Source: Planctomycetota bacterium (GTDB lineage Bacteria > Planctomycetota > JAJSAM01). From it: a stretch of 64,000 bases of DNA. The first letter of the stretch is position 1. Every line of letters starts with the position of its first letter. A program made the translations under genes and the position numbers. The DNA lies in assembly GCA_024274785.1 (NCBI GenBank), contig JAJSAM010000035.1:1-64000 (forward strand), given 5' to 3'. Under the pieces are notes generated by a model. The model worked only from the letters and a program-made list of their open reading frames with translations. It did not search any database and was not told the DNA's origin. Below, one piece after another: positions 48,927 to 61,176 of the stretch.

Positions 48927-50825
48927 ATGACCGTGCATAGGTGCAAGTGGGTACGAGGGAAGCCGGTATACAAATGCACCGACTGCAAGTATGAGAGTGG
49001 GTGTGAAGACAAGGCCAAGGTCAAGGAGCGACTCAAGAAGCGTGTTCCGCTGCGGAATTCCTGCCGAAGAAAGGCGAAGGCGGCGCCTGACAGCCCGGGC
49101 TACGATTTCACCGGGTTCTACGATGAATTTACAAAGTGGTCCAGCTATACATTGCAGATCAACCAGGCAGGCAATCATGTCGAAGGATGGGCACAGGAGA
49201 TCATCTGGGGAGGGAGGGGCTCCCGCAATGAAATGACGTTCAGAGGTAGCCTTGAGGGCAAAGTGTTGAAGGTGACGTTCTTTGATGCTGACGAAAAAAG
49301 CAAGGGCACCGGCGAGATCAAGCGCATCTCCGGCGGAACCGGGCATAATCTTCACATCACCATGAACGTGCAAGGCTCGACAAAATACAAGAGCGCGGAT
49401 TTGCGTTGGCGGTCAGCGAAACCCAGGCTGTCGGAGTTTGGTCTCCTGTATCTGAAAGATGACTTTGAAAACAAGATCATCAGGTCGCTCGAAACGGCGC
49501 CGATCCCCTGGGGGTCATTCCTCTGGCTGCAGAACCACATGCTGAATTTTACCGGTTGTTCCGTGTTCGGCACCAGTATGCCGATGGCCGACTTCCTGAA
49601 GAAGGCCCTGCAAACGAGCAGGGAGTACCGCGCCAGCAAGTGGCTCTACCGATTGAACAAGTACCTTGAAGAGAAAGTATTCGTCGACAAGAAGCCGACT
49701 GGTTGGCATGAAGCCATGATGCCGGGCGTTCACCTGACCGCACAGTTGATTCTACAGGGATTGACCTACACGCACGACTCGGTCACCAGGACCTTCTTCG
49801 AGTGGTTCCAACTGATGGCCTACACGGGAGATGTGTCCGGATATAGCGCACTGCTTGAAGATGGCCTTTGGCTGGTGGACAAGAAGCACGCCAAGATGAC
49901 CTCGGATCCCGCGCAAAAGCACTATTACCGGTTCGAGTTCGATGTTTCAGGCTTGTCGGCGGATGTGTTTATCGGTATTGGAGCGTTTACCGGCCTGGTC
50001 GACATATTCAAGCTCCAGAGCGACAAGAAGACAACGATCTGGAAAGTCACCCACAAGATGACCGTCGCCTGTTTCGGTGCCGGTGCCGGTGTTGCCTACA
50101 CTTCGCGCGTCAAGGCCAGGAGCGCGGTGAAGGAAGTGGGCTTCGAATGGCAGAAGAACGACTTTCTGGGGACATGCACCATCCTGGAGGCCGGGGCCGC
50201 GATTTCCACGCCTACGTCCAGCCCCAGCATCTCCGACCCCTGGATGACCGTCAAGGGGAGTGAGAACATGCCGCCGATCACGGTCAAGTTGGATCAATGC
50301 GATTCATTCGGCGTGGGGGCGCAGGCGGGACTGACGTTCTATATTGGAAAGATCATGGAATTGAGCAGGACGACCACGGACCGCACCCATGAAGGTTCTC
50401 CGTGGTCCAAGCAACTGAAGATGCGAACTGGGAGGGAGTGTGAGTTCAATACAGGGTGTGCGATCTTGAAGGAGGAGGCGAGAGAGTCCCTGAGGGTGCT
50501 GTGTGCGAAGGAGCTTCTGTTTGTGAAGGATCTGACTCGTGGGGGGGGGCGGTACTCCTCGAAACTCAGCATCAAGGCGCACACCGATCGTGTCGATTGT
50601 GAGCAGAGAAATGACGAGTTGTCGAAGTTCCGGGCGGAGAATGTCGTTCAGGCCATTGAGGATATCATCGGGAAGAAACTGAACAAGAAGGCGGTGGAAG
50701 TGAGTGCGCTCGGAGAAAAGGAAGCGAAGAACAAGGGGGATGCGAATAATTCCGACAAGGCCGAACGAAGGCGGGTGGATGTCCTGCTCAACGGCGTGAA
50801 GGTCGTCACGATCAAGGCCAGGTAA
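48927..50825 (+). CDS. Large protein with C-terminal OmpA-like domain, candidate secreted effector or envelope protein
   Basis: The product has 632 residues from ATG 48927, preceded by GAGGCGGG. The N-terminus is cysteine-rich and basic ('CTDCKYESGCED', 'RLKKRVPLRNSC'), unlike a signal peptide. Residues ~60-160 form a lipocalin-like barrel ('GYDFTGFYDEFTKWSSYTLQ', 'MTFRGSLEGKVLKVTFFDAD'). The centre (~380-490) is Gly/Ala-rich beta ('DVFIGIGAFTGLVDIF', 'MTVACFGAGAGVAY'). The last ~86 residues are OmpA-like ('KAHTDRVDCEQRNDELSKFR', 'VEVSALGEKEAKNKGDANNS', 'ERRRVDVLLNG'), a fold that binds peptidoglycan. Lower GC and different codon choice than neighbours suggest transfer. It forms a unit with the LysM gene. 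Confidence 0.6.
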   Translation: MTVHRCKWVRGKPVYKCTDCKYESGCEDKAKVKERLKKRVPLRNSCRRKAKAAPDSPGYDFTGFYDEFTKWSSYTLQINQAGNHVEGWAQEIIWGGRGSRNEMTFRGSLEGKVLKVTFFDADEKSKGTGEIKRISGGTGHNLHITMNVQGSTKYKSADLRWRSAKPRLSEFGLLYLKDDFENKIIRSLETAPIPWGSFLWLQNHMLNFTGCSVFGTSMPMADFLKKALQTSREYRASKWLYRLNKYLEEKVFVDKKPTGWHEAMMPGVHLTAQLILQGLTYTHDSVTRTFFEWFQLMAYTGDVSGYSALLEDGLWLVDKKHAKMTSDPAQKHYYRFEFDVSGLSADVFIGIGAFTGLVDIFKLQSDKKTTIWKVTHKMTVACFGAGAGVAYTSRVKARSAVKEVGFEWQKNDFLGTCTILEAGAAISTPTSSPSISDPWMTVKGSENMPPITVKLDQCDSFGVGAQAGLTFYIGKIMELSRTTTDRTHEGSPWSKQLKMRTGRECEFNTGCAILKEEARESLRVLCAKELLFVKDLTRGGGRYSSKLSIKAHTDRVDCEQRNDELSKFRAENVVQAIEDIIGKKLNKKAVEVSALGEKEAKNKGDANNSDKAERRRVDVLLNGVKVVTIKAR

Positions 50826-53389
<2,564 letters not shown>

Positions 53390-53434
53390 CCGGTCCGGAG
53401 CGCGCGGGGGCCACTGCGGTACAATCGTCGCGTC

Positions 53435-54982
53435 ATGAAGACCGTACTGCCATTCGTCGTGCTCACGATCTGTCTCGGCTGTTCCTCGTTGCCGGACATC
53501 TCCGACCGGACGGTGTCGTATGCGTTCCTCGACACGGCGGACACCGTTCTCGGACGCGGATTTGCGGAGGAGGTCCGTGCGCATCCCGGTGAAACCGGGG
53601 TCTACCCCCTGGTGCGGGGGCTCGATGCCTTCGTGGCCCGGGCAGTGCTGGCGCGACTCGCGGAGCGGAGCATCGACGCGCAGTACTACCTCTATCACGA
53701 CGACCTGGTCGGCAACCTGTTCACCGCGGAGCTGGTCCGGGCCGCGGATCGGGGTGTTCGCGTGCGACTGCTCGTGGACGATATGTCCGTCGGGGATCGG
53801 GATCTCGGCGCGGCCATTCTCGCCAGCCACCCGAACATCGAAGTCCGGCTGTTCAACCCGTTCGCACGGGACGGCAGCAAGCTCTTGCAGTTCATCACCC
53901 GCTTCGGCTCGGTGACCCGGCGCATGCACTGCAAGTCCTTCATCGTGGACAGCCAGGCGGCCATCCTCGGGGGGCGCAATATCGGGGACGAGTACTTCGA
54001 GGCCGGCGACAACCTGGCGTTCACCGACCTCGACGTCATGGTCATCGGATCGGTGGTGCCGAAGGTCTCCGGCTTCTACGACCTCTACTGGAACAGCGAC
54101 TTCGCCTATCCGGCAGAGGCCATCCGAGGCGCTCCGATCGTGCCGAAGGAGGCCGCCGCGGCCCGGCGCGAACACCTGGAATTCGTCCGGGCCCAGGAGG
54201 GCTCGTCCTACCTGAAGGCGCTTTCGGAGTCACATCTCGCCAACGCCCTTCGCGCTGGATCGCTGGAGTTCGACTTCGGGGCCGCCGACCTCGTCTACGA
54301 CCGCCCGGAGAAGTTGAAGGACGATGCCGATGACGAGGAGCACCACCTCTCGAAGAAGATCGCGCCGTACTTCGAAGAGGTGGAGCGGGAACTCCTCATC
54401 ATCTCCCCGTACTTCATTCCCGGCGACGGGGGAGTGGAGTTCCTGACCGGTCTCGTTTCGCGTGGGGTTCGCGTGGCGGTGCTGACCAACTCGCTCGAAG
54501 GGAACGACGTCGGCATCGTTCATGCCGGCTACGCGAAGTACCGGGAGGGGCTGCTCCGCGGTGGCGTCGAGCTCTACGAGATGCGAAAAGTGCTCAGCAA
54601 GACGGAGCGCAAGGCCTCCGGAGGCGCGTTTGGCTCCTCGCACTCGAGTCTCCATGCCAAGGCATTCTGCTTTGACCGGAAGAAGGTGTTCATCGGCTCC
54701 CTGAACCTCGACCCTCGTGCCGTCATCCAGAATGCGGAGGTGGGGGTCGTGATCGAGTCCGAGAAGCTCGGCGAAGGCTTCGCGGACTGGTTCGATGGCA
54801 ACATGGAACAGCTCGCCTATCGCCTGACGCTGAAGACGAACTACTACGGCTCGAAGTACATCGAGTGGCGCGGCATCTCGGAGGGCAAGCCACGTACGTT
54901 CTATGCGGATCCCCACTCGAGCTTCCTGAAGCGCTTCGGCCTGGCGCTCCTCGGCCTGCTGCCGATCGAAGATCAGCTCTGA
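53435..54982 (+). CDS. clsC: Phospholipase D-type cardiolipin synthase C-like lipoprotein
   Basis: The product has 515 residues. The signal peptide ends in a lipobox-like LGC (MKTVLPFVVLTICLGCSS). Two HKD motifs are present: 'HCKSFIVDSQAAILGGRNIG' in the first half and 'HAKAFCFDRKKVFIGSLNLD' in the second. 'ERSIDAQYYLYHDDLVGNLF' and 'LLIISPYFIPGDGGVEFLTG' are typical of the YmdC/ClsC group. ClsC uses phosphatidylethanolamine and phosphatidylglycerol to make cardiolipin. A ClsC partner (YmdB-like) is absent. The lipid anchor fits envelope function. It is transcribed alone, 45 bp after icd. Confidence 0.88.
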   Translation: MKTVLPFVVLTICLGCSSLPDISDRTVSYAFLDTADTVLGRGFAEEVRAHPGETGVYPLVRGLDAFVARAVLARLAERSIDAQYYLYHDDLVGNLFTAELVRAADRGVRVRLLVDDMSVGDRDLGAAILASHPNIEVRLFNPFARDGSKLLQFITRFGSVTRRMHCKSFIVDSQAAILGGRNIGDEYFEAGDNLAFTDLDVMVIGSVVPKVSGFYDLYWNSDFAYPAEAIRGAPIVPKEAAAARREHLEFVRAQEGSSYLKALSESHLANALRAGSLEFDFGAADLVYDRPEKLKDDADDEEHHLSKKIAPYFEEVERELLIISPYFIPGDGGVEFLTGLVSRGVRVAVLTNSLEGNDVGIVHAGYAKYREGLLRGGVELYEMRKVLSKTERKASGGAFGSSHSSLHAKAFCFDRKKVFIGSLNLDPRAVIQNAEVGVVIESEKLGEGFADWFDGNMEQLAYRLTLKTNYYGSKYIEWRGISEGKPRTFYADPHSSFLKRFGLALLGLLPIEDQL

Positions 54983-55036
54983 TCCGCCCGGGTGCGGCCC
55001 CCCGGAGGGCGCCGCACCGTCGGTGGTGCGCTCGTA

Positions 55037-55795
55037 TCAGAACTTCGTGGCGGCTTCGCGCAGGAGCGCCTGCGTTTCCTCCGACTGCCAGCACCTCACG
55101 AAACTCCGCTCCCGGGCGGTGGACTCCGCGCGCAACCTCGCCAGCATCGGCGCCAGACGCCCCTCCTTGACCAGCCGGATCACCTGCCGCGGACGCGACC
55201 CGAGCATCGCGGCGTGCTCCACCGCCGCGGCCATGACCCCGGCCTCGGGGAGGACGCGGTCGCAAAGCCCCATCCGGAGTGAGTCCGCCGGTTCGTAGAA
55301 CTCCCCCGAGTCGATGACCTCTCGCGTGAACCGCTCACCGACCGCGGCATGCAGAGCACACTCGCCGGGGAGGGGCACGGGAACACCGATCCGGATCTCG
55401 TTCAGCCCCATCAGCCTCCGCCCCTCGGCGACGAACCGGTAATCGCAGCAAAGGGCCAGCACGCAGCCGCCAGCGACTGCGTGCCCGGTGATCGCGGCAA
55501 CCGTGGGGATCGGGATCGTGAGGAGTTCGATGGAGAGATCGTTGAAGGCCCGGAAGAACCGCATGAGCTCAGCATCGGGCAGTCCGAGCAACTCCGGCAG
55601 GGCGAGGCCGAGGGAGAAGAACTTCGGGCTCGTCGAGGCCAGCACCAGACCCCGGATGGCTGGATCCGCGGCGATCTCGTCGAGGGCCGAAGAGAGTTCG
55701 GCGACGAGAGCGGGGCTCAGGGGGTTGGTGATCCCGTTGGCGAGCTCGAGGATCGCCACGCCGTCTCGCCTGGATCGTCTGGTCAGGGTTGCCAC
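55037..55795 (-). CDS. Enoyl-CoA hydratase/isomerase family protein
   Basis: The product has 252 residues from GTG 55795, with GGAGG ahead at good spacing. Crotonase fold: 'DGVAILELANGITNPLSPAL', 'IRGLVLASTSPKFFSLGLAL' (oxyanion strand), 'IPIPTVAAITGHAVAGGCVL' with the second oxyanion helix, 'LCCDYRFVAEGRRLMGLNEI' and 'GVPVPLPGECALHAAVGERF'. The usual catalytic Glu pair (ExxxG in hydratases) is not clear at the second site, so isomerase or other activity is possible. The substrate is an acyl-CoA; a role in fatty acid breakdown is consistent with the ETF-quinone oxidoreductase elsewhere in the window. It is followed by no co-directional gene. Confidence 0.85.
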   Translation of the reverse strand: MATLTRRSRRDGVAILELANGITNPLSPALVAELSSALDEIAADPAIRGLVLASTSPKFFSLGLALPELLGLPDAELMRFFRAFNDLSIELLTIPIPTVAAITGHAVAGGCVLALCCDYRFVAEGRRLMGLNEIRIGVPVPLPGECALHAAVGERFTREVIDSGEFYEPADSLRMGLCDRVLPEAGVMAAAVEHAAMLGSRPRQVIRLVKEGRLAPMLARLRAESTARERSFVRCWQSEETQALLREAATKF

Positions 55796-55806
55796 AGTTC
55801 CTCCGG

Positions 55807-56040
55807 TCAGGCGGTCCGGCTGCGCATGAGCAGGCCGACCGCGGAGCAGAACAGGATACCCACGATGACGGCGCCCTGCCCGAAGGGGCCGGGACCGCCG
55901 ATCACGCCGCCCTGGTCCGGGATCGCCGCCAGCGCCGGGTTCGGGAGGTTGCCCATCAGCTCGAGTGTCGCGGCGATGACGCCGATCAGTGCCGCACCGA
56001 CCGTGACGGCGATCCACTTTCTGCGCAGGGAACCAGTCAT
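55807..56040 (-). CDS. Small membrane protein, unknown family
   Basis: The product has 77 residues from ATG 56040, preceded by GAGGG. Two hydrophobic segments are visible, 'WIAVTVGAALIGVIAATLEL' near the N-terminus and 'GAVIVGILFCSAVGLLMRS' at the C-terminus, separated by a Pro/Gly-rich loop. No motif or family is recognised. It lies 11 bases upstream of the enoyl-CoA hydratase start and 17 bases downstream of uup, so all three minus-strand genes may be co-transcribed. Confidence 0.65.
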   Translation of the reverse strand: MTGSLRRKWIAVTVGAALIGVIAATLELMGNLPNPALAAIPDQGGVIGGPGPFGQGAVIVGILFCSAVGLLMRSRTA

Positions 56041-56057
56041 CTCGCCCTCACCTTGTT

Positions 56058-57860
56058 TCACCCGCTCACGGGAGGCGCCGCCTTCTCCTCCAGGGCTTCC
56101 CAGCGCGCATAGGCCGTCGCGATCTCGGCCTCGAGCGCCCTCAAGGCCGCCTGTGCCGCGGCGATCACCTCGCCCTCCTGGCGGAAGAACGCGGGGTTGG
56201 CCATCTCATCGTGCATCCCGGCGAGCTTCACTTCAAGGGCGTCGATGCGGGAGGGCAGATCTTTCAGCTCGCGTCGCTCGTCCCCGGAGAGGGGGGAGCG
56301 CGGGCGCGCCTTCCTCGGCCGGCCACGGCGCTTCTCGCCCTTCGCCGATTTCGCGGCGGAGTCCCGCTCGATCCGATGCCGGCGATACCAGTCTGAGTAT
56401 CCGCCGACGAACTCGCCGACGCGGCCTTTCCCTCCGAGAACGAGAGTGCTCGTGACAACGTGGTCGAGCAGTTCCCGGTCGTGGCTCACCATGAGAATCG
56501 TGCCCTCGTATTCCGCCAGCAGCTCCTCGAGCACCGAAAGCGTCTCCACATCGAGGTCGTTCGTCGGCTCGTCGAGCACCAGCAGGTTCGAGGGTCTGAC
56601 GAACAACCGCGCGAGGAGGAGACGATTGCGCTCGCCTCCGGAAAACTCCCGGATCGGGTTCCGGGCCTGCTCCGCGGTGAAGAGGAAGTCCCGCAGGTAG
56701 CTGATGACCTGGCGCGGCTTGCCGTTCACCATGACGGTCGGGTTGCCGTCGCTGACGTTCTCGATGGCGGTCGCGTCGGGGTCGAGGTGCGCGTGGAGTT
56801 GATCGAAGTAGGCGATCTCGAGGTTGACCCCGTGGCGGATGCTGCCTCTTTCTGGTTCGAGTTCGCCGAGGAGGAGGCGCAACAGGGTCGTCTTCCCGGT
56901 TCCGTTGGCTCCGATGATCCCCACCCGGTCTCCGCGCAGGATGGTGGTGCTGAAATCGCGCACGGCCGGTGCCCCTTCCCAGTCGAAGGAGATCTCTTTC
57001 GCTTGCATGACGAGACGGCCCGAGGGTGCGGAGGACTGGGCCTTGATCCTCACCTCACCGACCGCGTTGCGCCGGGCACTGCGCTGTTCCCGCAATTCGT
57101 AGAGGCGCCGCACCCGGCCCATGTTCCGCTTGCGGCGCTCGCGGACGCCCTGGCGGATCCAGGTCTCCTCTTCGGCGAGCTTCCGGTCGAATTCGCTGTC
57201 GCCGTGCGCTTCTGCGGAGAGTCCGGCCTGCTTTCGTTCGATGTAGCGGTCGTAGTCGGCGGGATGACGGCTCAGGCGGCCGCGGTCGAGGTCCAGGATG
57301 CCGGTGGCGACGCTGCGCAGAAAGGCGCGGTCGTGGGTGACGAACAAGAGCCCCTTCTTCCGACGGCCAAGGAACCCCTCCAGCCAGGCGATGGCCTCGA
57401 TGTCCAGGTGGTTCGTCGGCTCGTCGAGCAGGAGCAGTTCCGGGTCGTTTGCCAGCGCGCAGGCCAGCAGGGCGCGCCGCTTGAGTCCGGCGGAGAGATC
57501 CGCCACCGCGGCGTCGGCGGAGAGCCCCACGCGGGAGATCGCGGCCCGGGCGGCGTGCGCCGTCACCTGCGCGAAAGGCCTGCAGCCCATTCCGGAGGTG
57601 GCGATGTCGAGGACCGACCCGGAGAGCCCGGTGGGGACCTGTTGCCCGAGGTAGGCCATGCGCAGCCCCGAGGGACGGAGGATCTCGCCGGCGTCCGGTT
57701 CATGCTCCCCGAGGATCACTTTGAGCAAAGTGGACTTGCCGGCGCCGTTGCGGCCGAGGAGGCAGAGGCGCTCCCCGGGTTCGACGACGAGCCCCACCTG
57801 GTCGAGGATGGGCGGTCCGCCGAACGCAACGGTGACCTGATTGATTTGCAGGAGCGGCAT
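56058..57860 (-). CDS. uup: ABC-F ATPase, Uup-like
   Basis: The product has 600 residues from ATG 57860 ([20 protein letters not shown]). Two ABC domains: Walker A '[18 protein letters not shown]' and '[18 protein letters not shown]'; signatures '[20 protein letters not shown]' and '[20 protein letters not shown]'; Walker B '[20 protein letters not shown]' and '[20 protein letters not shown]'. The interdomain linker is basic, and the C-terminal ~90 residues form a coiled coil ('[20 protein letters not shown]') as in Uup. ABC-F proteins act on ribosomes or DNA and are soluble. It is divergent from VF530, with 26 bp between starts. Confidence 0.93.
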   Translation of the reverse strand: MPLLQINQVTVAFGGPPILDQVGLVVEPGERLCLLGRNGAGKSTLLKVILGEHEPDAGEILRPSGLRMAYLGQQVPTGLSGSVLDIATSGMGCRPFAQVTAHAARAAISRVGLSADAAVADLSAGLKRRALLACALANDPELLLLDEPTNHLDIEAIAWLEGFLGRRKKGLLFVTHDRAFLRSVATGILDLDRGRLSRHPADYDRYIERKQAGLSAEAHGDSEFDRKLAEEETWIRQGVRERRKRNMGRVRRLYELREQRSARRNAVGEVRIKAQSSAPSGRLVMQAKEISFDWEGAPAVRDFSTTILRGDRVGIIGANGTGKTTLLRLLLGELEPERGSIRHGVNLEIAYFDQLHAHLDPDATAIENVSDGNPTVMVNGKPRQVISYLRDFLFTAEQARNPIREFSGGERNRLLLARLFVRPSNLLVLDEPTNDLDVETLSVLEELLAEYEGTILMVSHDRELLDHVVTSTLVLGGKGRVGEFVGGYSDWYRRHRIERDSAAKSAKGEKRRGRPRKARPRSPLSGDERRELKDLPSRIDALEVKLAGMHDEMANPAFFRQEGEVIAAAQAALRALEAEIATAYARWEALEEKAAPPVSG

Positions 57861-57886
57861 CGGGCGCAGAAGATACCTTGGTCCAG

Positions 57887-58111
57887 ATGAGTGAGCAACA
57901 GCCCAACAACCCACTGCACGGTATCACCCTCGAGAAGATCCTGACCAGTCTGGTCGCGCACTACGGCTTCGACGAGTTGGGCATCCTCATTCGAATCCGC
58001 TGTTTTCAGAGCAACCCGTCCACCAGGTCCAGTCTGAAGTTCCTGCGGAAGACCCCGTGGGCCCGGAAGAAGGTCGAGGACCTGTACCTCGCCACGCCGA
58101 TGGATGACTGA
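57887..58111 (+). CDS. VF530 family protein (DUF2132)
   Basis: The product has 74 residues from ATG 57887. '[20 protein letters not shown]' and '[20 protein letters not shown]' lead to '[20 protein letters not shown]', essentially the whole VF530 domain. The Vibrio protein has an SAP-like helical fold with proposed DNA binding; no function is settled. It is divergent from uup with only 26 bp between the starts, so overlapping promoters are likely. It ends with TGA at 58111. Confidence 0.92.
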   Translation: MSEQQPNNPLHGITLEKILTSLVAHYGFDELGILIRIRCFQSNPSTRSSLKFLRKTPWARKKVEDLYLATPMDD

Positions 58112-58264
58112 CCGGGGCGGGTGCGCCTTGAAATCCCCCTCGGAGTGTCGGGCGCTGTCCCGATCACACCCAACGCCGCATCGTCCCCGGAACTCCGGCG
58201 AACACCTCGATCGCGGGGAGGTCGTCGAGAGCGAGGTGTTCTTCCGGGAATGGAACGATGAGCT

Positions 58265-59482
58265 CTACGCCCTGCGGCGGCGGCGTGCGGGCTTCTTCAA
58301 GCTGCCCCGGTAGGAGCGGCTCTTCGGCTTCTCCTTCGGCATCGGCACGAGCTTGGCACTCCGGCCGGTATCCACCCCCGCCACGGACTTGCGCTCGATC
58401 CGCTTGTCGACCGTGCGCTGGATGCGGAGCGCCATCGACTCGTCCTGGGGGGCGATGAGCGACCAGGCGGCTCCCGTCGCGTCGGCCCGGCCGGTGCGGC
58501 CGATACGGTGCACGTAGTCCTCCGCCTTCATGGGGAGGTCGTAGTTCACGACGTGGCTGATGCCGGTGACGTCGATGCCGCGCGCGGCGACATCGGTCGC
58601 GACGAGGACGCGGGTCTTTCTGTGGCGGAAGGATTCGAGGGCCTTCACCCGCTGCGACTGGCTCCGGTCGCCGTGGATCACACCGGCGTTGACTCCAAAG
58701 CGCCGGAGTTTCCTGGCGACGCGATCGACCCGGCGCTTGGTCCGGGCGAAGACGAGCACGCTCTCGAGGTTCTCGCCGGTGAGGAGGTGCTGGAGCACGT
58801 CCATCTTCCGGGCCTCCTCGACCGGGTAGAAGGTCTGCTCGATCGCGTCCGGGGTGGCGGCCTTCTCCACTTCCACGCGGATCGGCTTCACGGTCACCTC
58901 GCGGGCGAGCTTGTAGATCGCGGCGATCGTGGCGGAGAACAGGAGCGTCTGGCGATCCGTCGGAAGCGCGTCGACGATGCGCCGGATGTCTGGCAAAAAG
59001 CCGATGTCGAGCATCCGGTCGGCCTCGTCGAGGACCAGGGTCTCAAGCTGGTTGAACCGGACGTGACCGCGGTTCATGACATCGATCAGGCGGCCTGGCG
59101 TGGCGACGACGACATCGACGCCCCGCTTGAACGCCTGGATCTGGGGGCCGATCGCCGCGCCGCCGTAGACGGTGACGAAGCGGAGGGGGAGGCCCCTCGC
59201 GAACTGCGCTCCGTGGTCCGCGACCTGCAACGCCAGCTCGCGGGTCGGGACCAGGACGAGAGCGCGGGGAGTGCGCGAGCGCCGGCCCGCAAGCAGCCCC
59301 TCGATGAGCGGAAGCATGAACGCGGCGGTCTTGCCGGTCCCGGTCTCGGCGGAGCCGAGGATGTCACGGCCCTCGAGGCCGGCGGGAATGGTCTGCTCCT
59401 GGATGGGAGTGGGCTTCGTGAACTTCATGACCCGGAGGTTCTGCTGAACGCGGGGGTCGAGATCAAAATCTGTGAACTGCAT
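58265..59482 (-). CDS. rhlE: DEAD-box RNA helicase, RhlE type
   Basis: The product has 405 residues from ATG 59482 (MQFTDFDLDPRVQQNL). Helicase motifs in order: Q motif 'FTKPTPIQEQTIPAGLEGRD', motif I 'GSAETGTGKTAAFMLPL', Ia 'LVPTRELALQV', Ib 'ATPGRLID', II 'VLDEADRMLD', III 'FSATI', IV 'LVFARTKRRVDRVARKLRR', V 'LVATDVAARGIDV' and VI 'YVHRIGRTGRADATG'. A short basic tail (KKPARRRRR) follows. It unwinds RNA in ribosome assembly or cold adaptation. It ends with TAG. Confidence 0.95.
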   Translation of the reverse strand: MQFTDFDLDPRVQQNLRVMKFTKPTPIQEQTIPAGLEGRDILGSAETGTGKTAAFMLPLIEGLLAGRRSRTPRALVLVPTRELALQVADHGAQFARGLPLRFVTVYGGAAIGPQIQAFKRGVDVVVATPGRLIDVMNRGHVRFNQLETLVLDEADRMLDIGFLPDIRRIVDALPTDRQTLLFSATIAAIYKLAREVTVKPIRVEVEKAATPDAIEQTFYPVEEARKMDVLQHLLTGENLESVLVFARTKRRVDRVARKLRRFGVNAGVIHGDRSQSQRVKALESFRHRKTRVLVATDVAARGIDVTGISHVVNYDLPMKAEDYVHRIGRTGRADATGAAWSLIAPQDESMALRIQRTVDKRIERKSVAGVDTGRSAKLVPMPKEKPKSRSYRGSLKKPARRRRRA

Positions 59483-59717
59483 GAGACTCCAAGAATGCGG
59501 CAAGGGTTGGTCCGAGGTGATCCGCCGCAAAGGGGGGCACTCCGGTGGTGTGGAGAACACCGACCGGTCAATCCGGGGAGGGGTGGATTCCACGCGCCAT
59601 TTCGACGCAGAAGCGGAGAGGGTACCGGCAGACCCATGGCCGTCCTACGTAATTCTCTTCAGGAAATGGGGATCCGGCAGCCGCAGGCAGACCGGGGTCC
59701 GGGCGAATTGCGCCGGA

Positions 59718-60833
59718 TCAGACGCAGCCGGCGACCTGGACCTGCTCCCGGGCGGCGGCCTCGTACTCGCCGACCAGCGTGTTCATCAGGGTGCGGACCG
59801 GGACGATTTCGTTCACCCGCCACGCATTCGCGCCGGCGAAGGGGAATCCGTTTTCCAGGTTCCCGGTCTTGGCCTGCATCAGGGCGTCGCCGATGCAGTA
59901 GGGGGCTTTCTTGAAGGGGCAGCTGCTCAGGCACCTGCAGGAGCAGCGGTAGGGCTTCTTGTTGCCCGCCGCCACGTCGTCGAGGAAGGCGTTCCGGATG
60001 GCGCGGCCGGGGAGGCCCACCGGGCTGTTGATGATCATCAGGTCGCTTGGGCGAGCCTTCAGGTAGGCTTCCTTGAAGCGGATGTCCGCATCGCACTCAT
60101 CGGTGGCCACGAAACGGGTCCCGAGTTGCACTCCCGAGGCCCCCATCTCCAGGAACTTCGCGATGTCGCGCCCGGTGTAGACGCCGCCCGCCGCCACCGC
60201 CGGCAGATGCCGTTCGAACCGCTCTTCGAAGGGCTTGAGAGCGTCGAGCACCGAAGGGAAGATCTCCTCCAGCGCGAACGCGGGATCTTCGATCTGCTCC
60301 CTCTTGAACCCCAGGTGTCCGCCGGCTCTCGGGCCCTCGACCACCACGCCGTCCGGGATCCTCCCGAACTTCTTCGCCCAGTGGCTGAACACGAGCTTGA
60401 CCGCCCGTCCCGAGGAGACGATGGGTACGATCTGCGTCTTGGTCTCCCGGAGCCGCTCGGGGGGAACCGCCTCGGAGAAGCGCAGCGGCAGCCCGGCGCC
60501 GAGGAAGATGACATCCACCCCCTCGTCGAGGGCGGTATCGACGTGCTCGTTGTAGTCCGTCAGGGCGACCATGATGTTCAGGCCGATGATCCCGTCCGTC
60601 AGTGCCCGAGCCTTCCGGATCTCCGAGACCAGAGCGCGACGATTGGCCACCTTGGGCTTCTTCTTGAAATCGGGTTCGCTCATTCCGATGCAGGCGGTGG
60701 AGATGACGCCGATGCCGCCACAGTTGGCTACCGCCTAGGAGAGCCCCGAGAGAGAAACGCCGACTCCCATGCCGCCCTGGATGATCGGAACGTCGGCGCG
60801 GAGGTGGCCGATGCGGAGTGCGGGGATGGTCAT
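59718..60833 (-). pseudogene. Nitronate monooxygenase-like protein interrupted by in-frame TAG at codon 33
   Basis: From ATG 60833 the frame reads MTIPALRIGHLRADVPIIQG, then GMGVGVSLSGLS, the family N-terminus, then TAG (60735-60737), then 'AVANCGGIGVISTACIG' and the rest of a complete FMN-binding NPD/NMO protein: 'IIGLNIMVALTDY', 'DVIFLGAGLPLRF', 'GVVVEGPRAGGHLG', 'LPAVAAGGVYTGRDIAKFLE', 'GASGVQLGTRFVATDEC'. The C-terminal 'YRCSCRCLSSCPFKKAPYCI' is a cysteine-rich insert seen in one NMO subgroup. The frame before and after TAG is the same, and at this position homologues usually have a small residue, so TCG to TAG is a one-base change. Annotation from the internal ATG at 60683 would lose the flavin phosphate site. 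Confidence 0.85.
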
Positions 60834-60918
60834 GTGCGTCTCCCTGGGCAAGTGTCCCGAGAATTATGGATTCGAGAGCCGCCAAGGATACTCCTTTGCC
60901 GGGAATGGGGTGTTTGGG

Positions 60919-61149
60919 GTGAGTGATCCTTATGTCACAGCTGTGTTTGCGCTCCCTGGCCCGTTTTCCGCGTCGGCCGAGCTCAGCGGGCGCATCGGCA
61001 TGTCCCAATCCGATCTGTCGAAGCTCGAGCGTCGCCGGGACGTACGGGTTTCGACGCTGCGCGAGCTGGCCGATGCGGTCGGTGGTCGTCTGCGAATCCT
61101 GCTTGAAGTGGGCGGGGAGCAAGCCGAACTCGAGAGCGGAGCTTCCTGA
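60919..61149 (+). pseudogene. XRE-family HTH regulator, N-terminally degraded remnant
   Basis: About 76 codons from a GTG at 60919. The C-terminal two thirds look like the second half of an XRE-HTH of the HigA or antitoxin type: 'GMSQSDLSKLERRRDVRVST' and 'LRELADAVGGRLRILLEVGG'. The first helices that should precede them are replaced by 'DPYVTAVFALPGPFSASAEL', with no good match and no ribosome binding site. The partner toxin gene is not seen. It could be a short active DNA-binding protein, but loss of the first helix makes that doubtful. Confidence 0.55.
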
Positions 61150-61176
61150 GCGGGCATTCGACCCCGGCCGGTCCGC

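Noticed and set aside
58104-58313. 69-codon frame after the VF530 gene
   Set aside because: It overlaps the 3' end of rhlE on the other strand, has no ribosome binding site and no family pattern.
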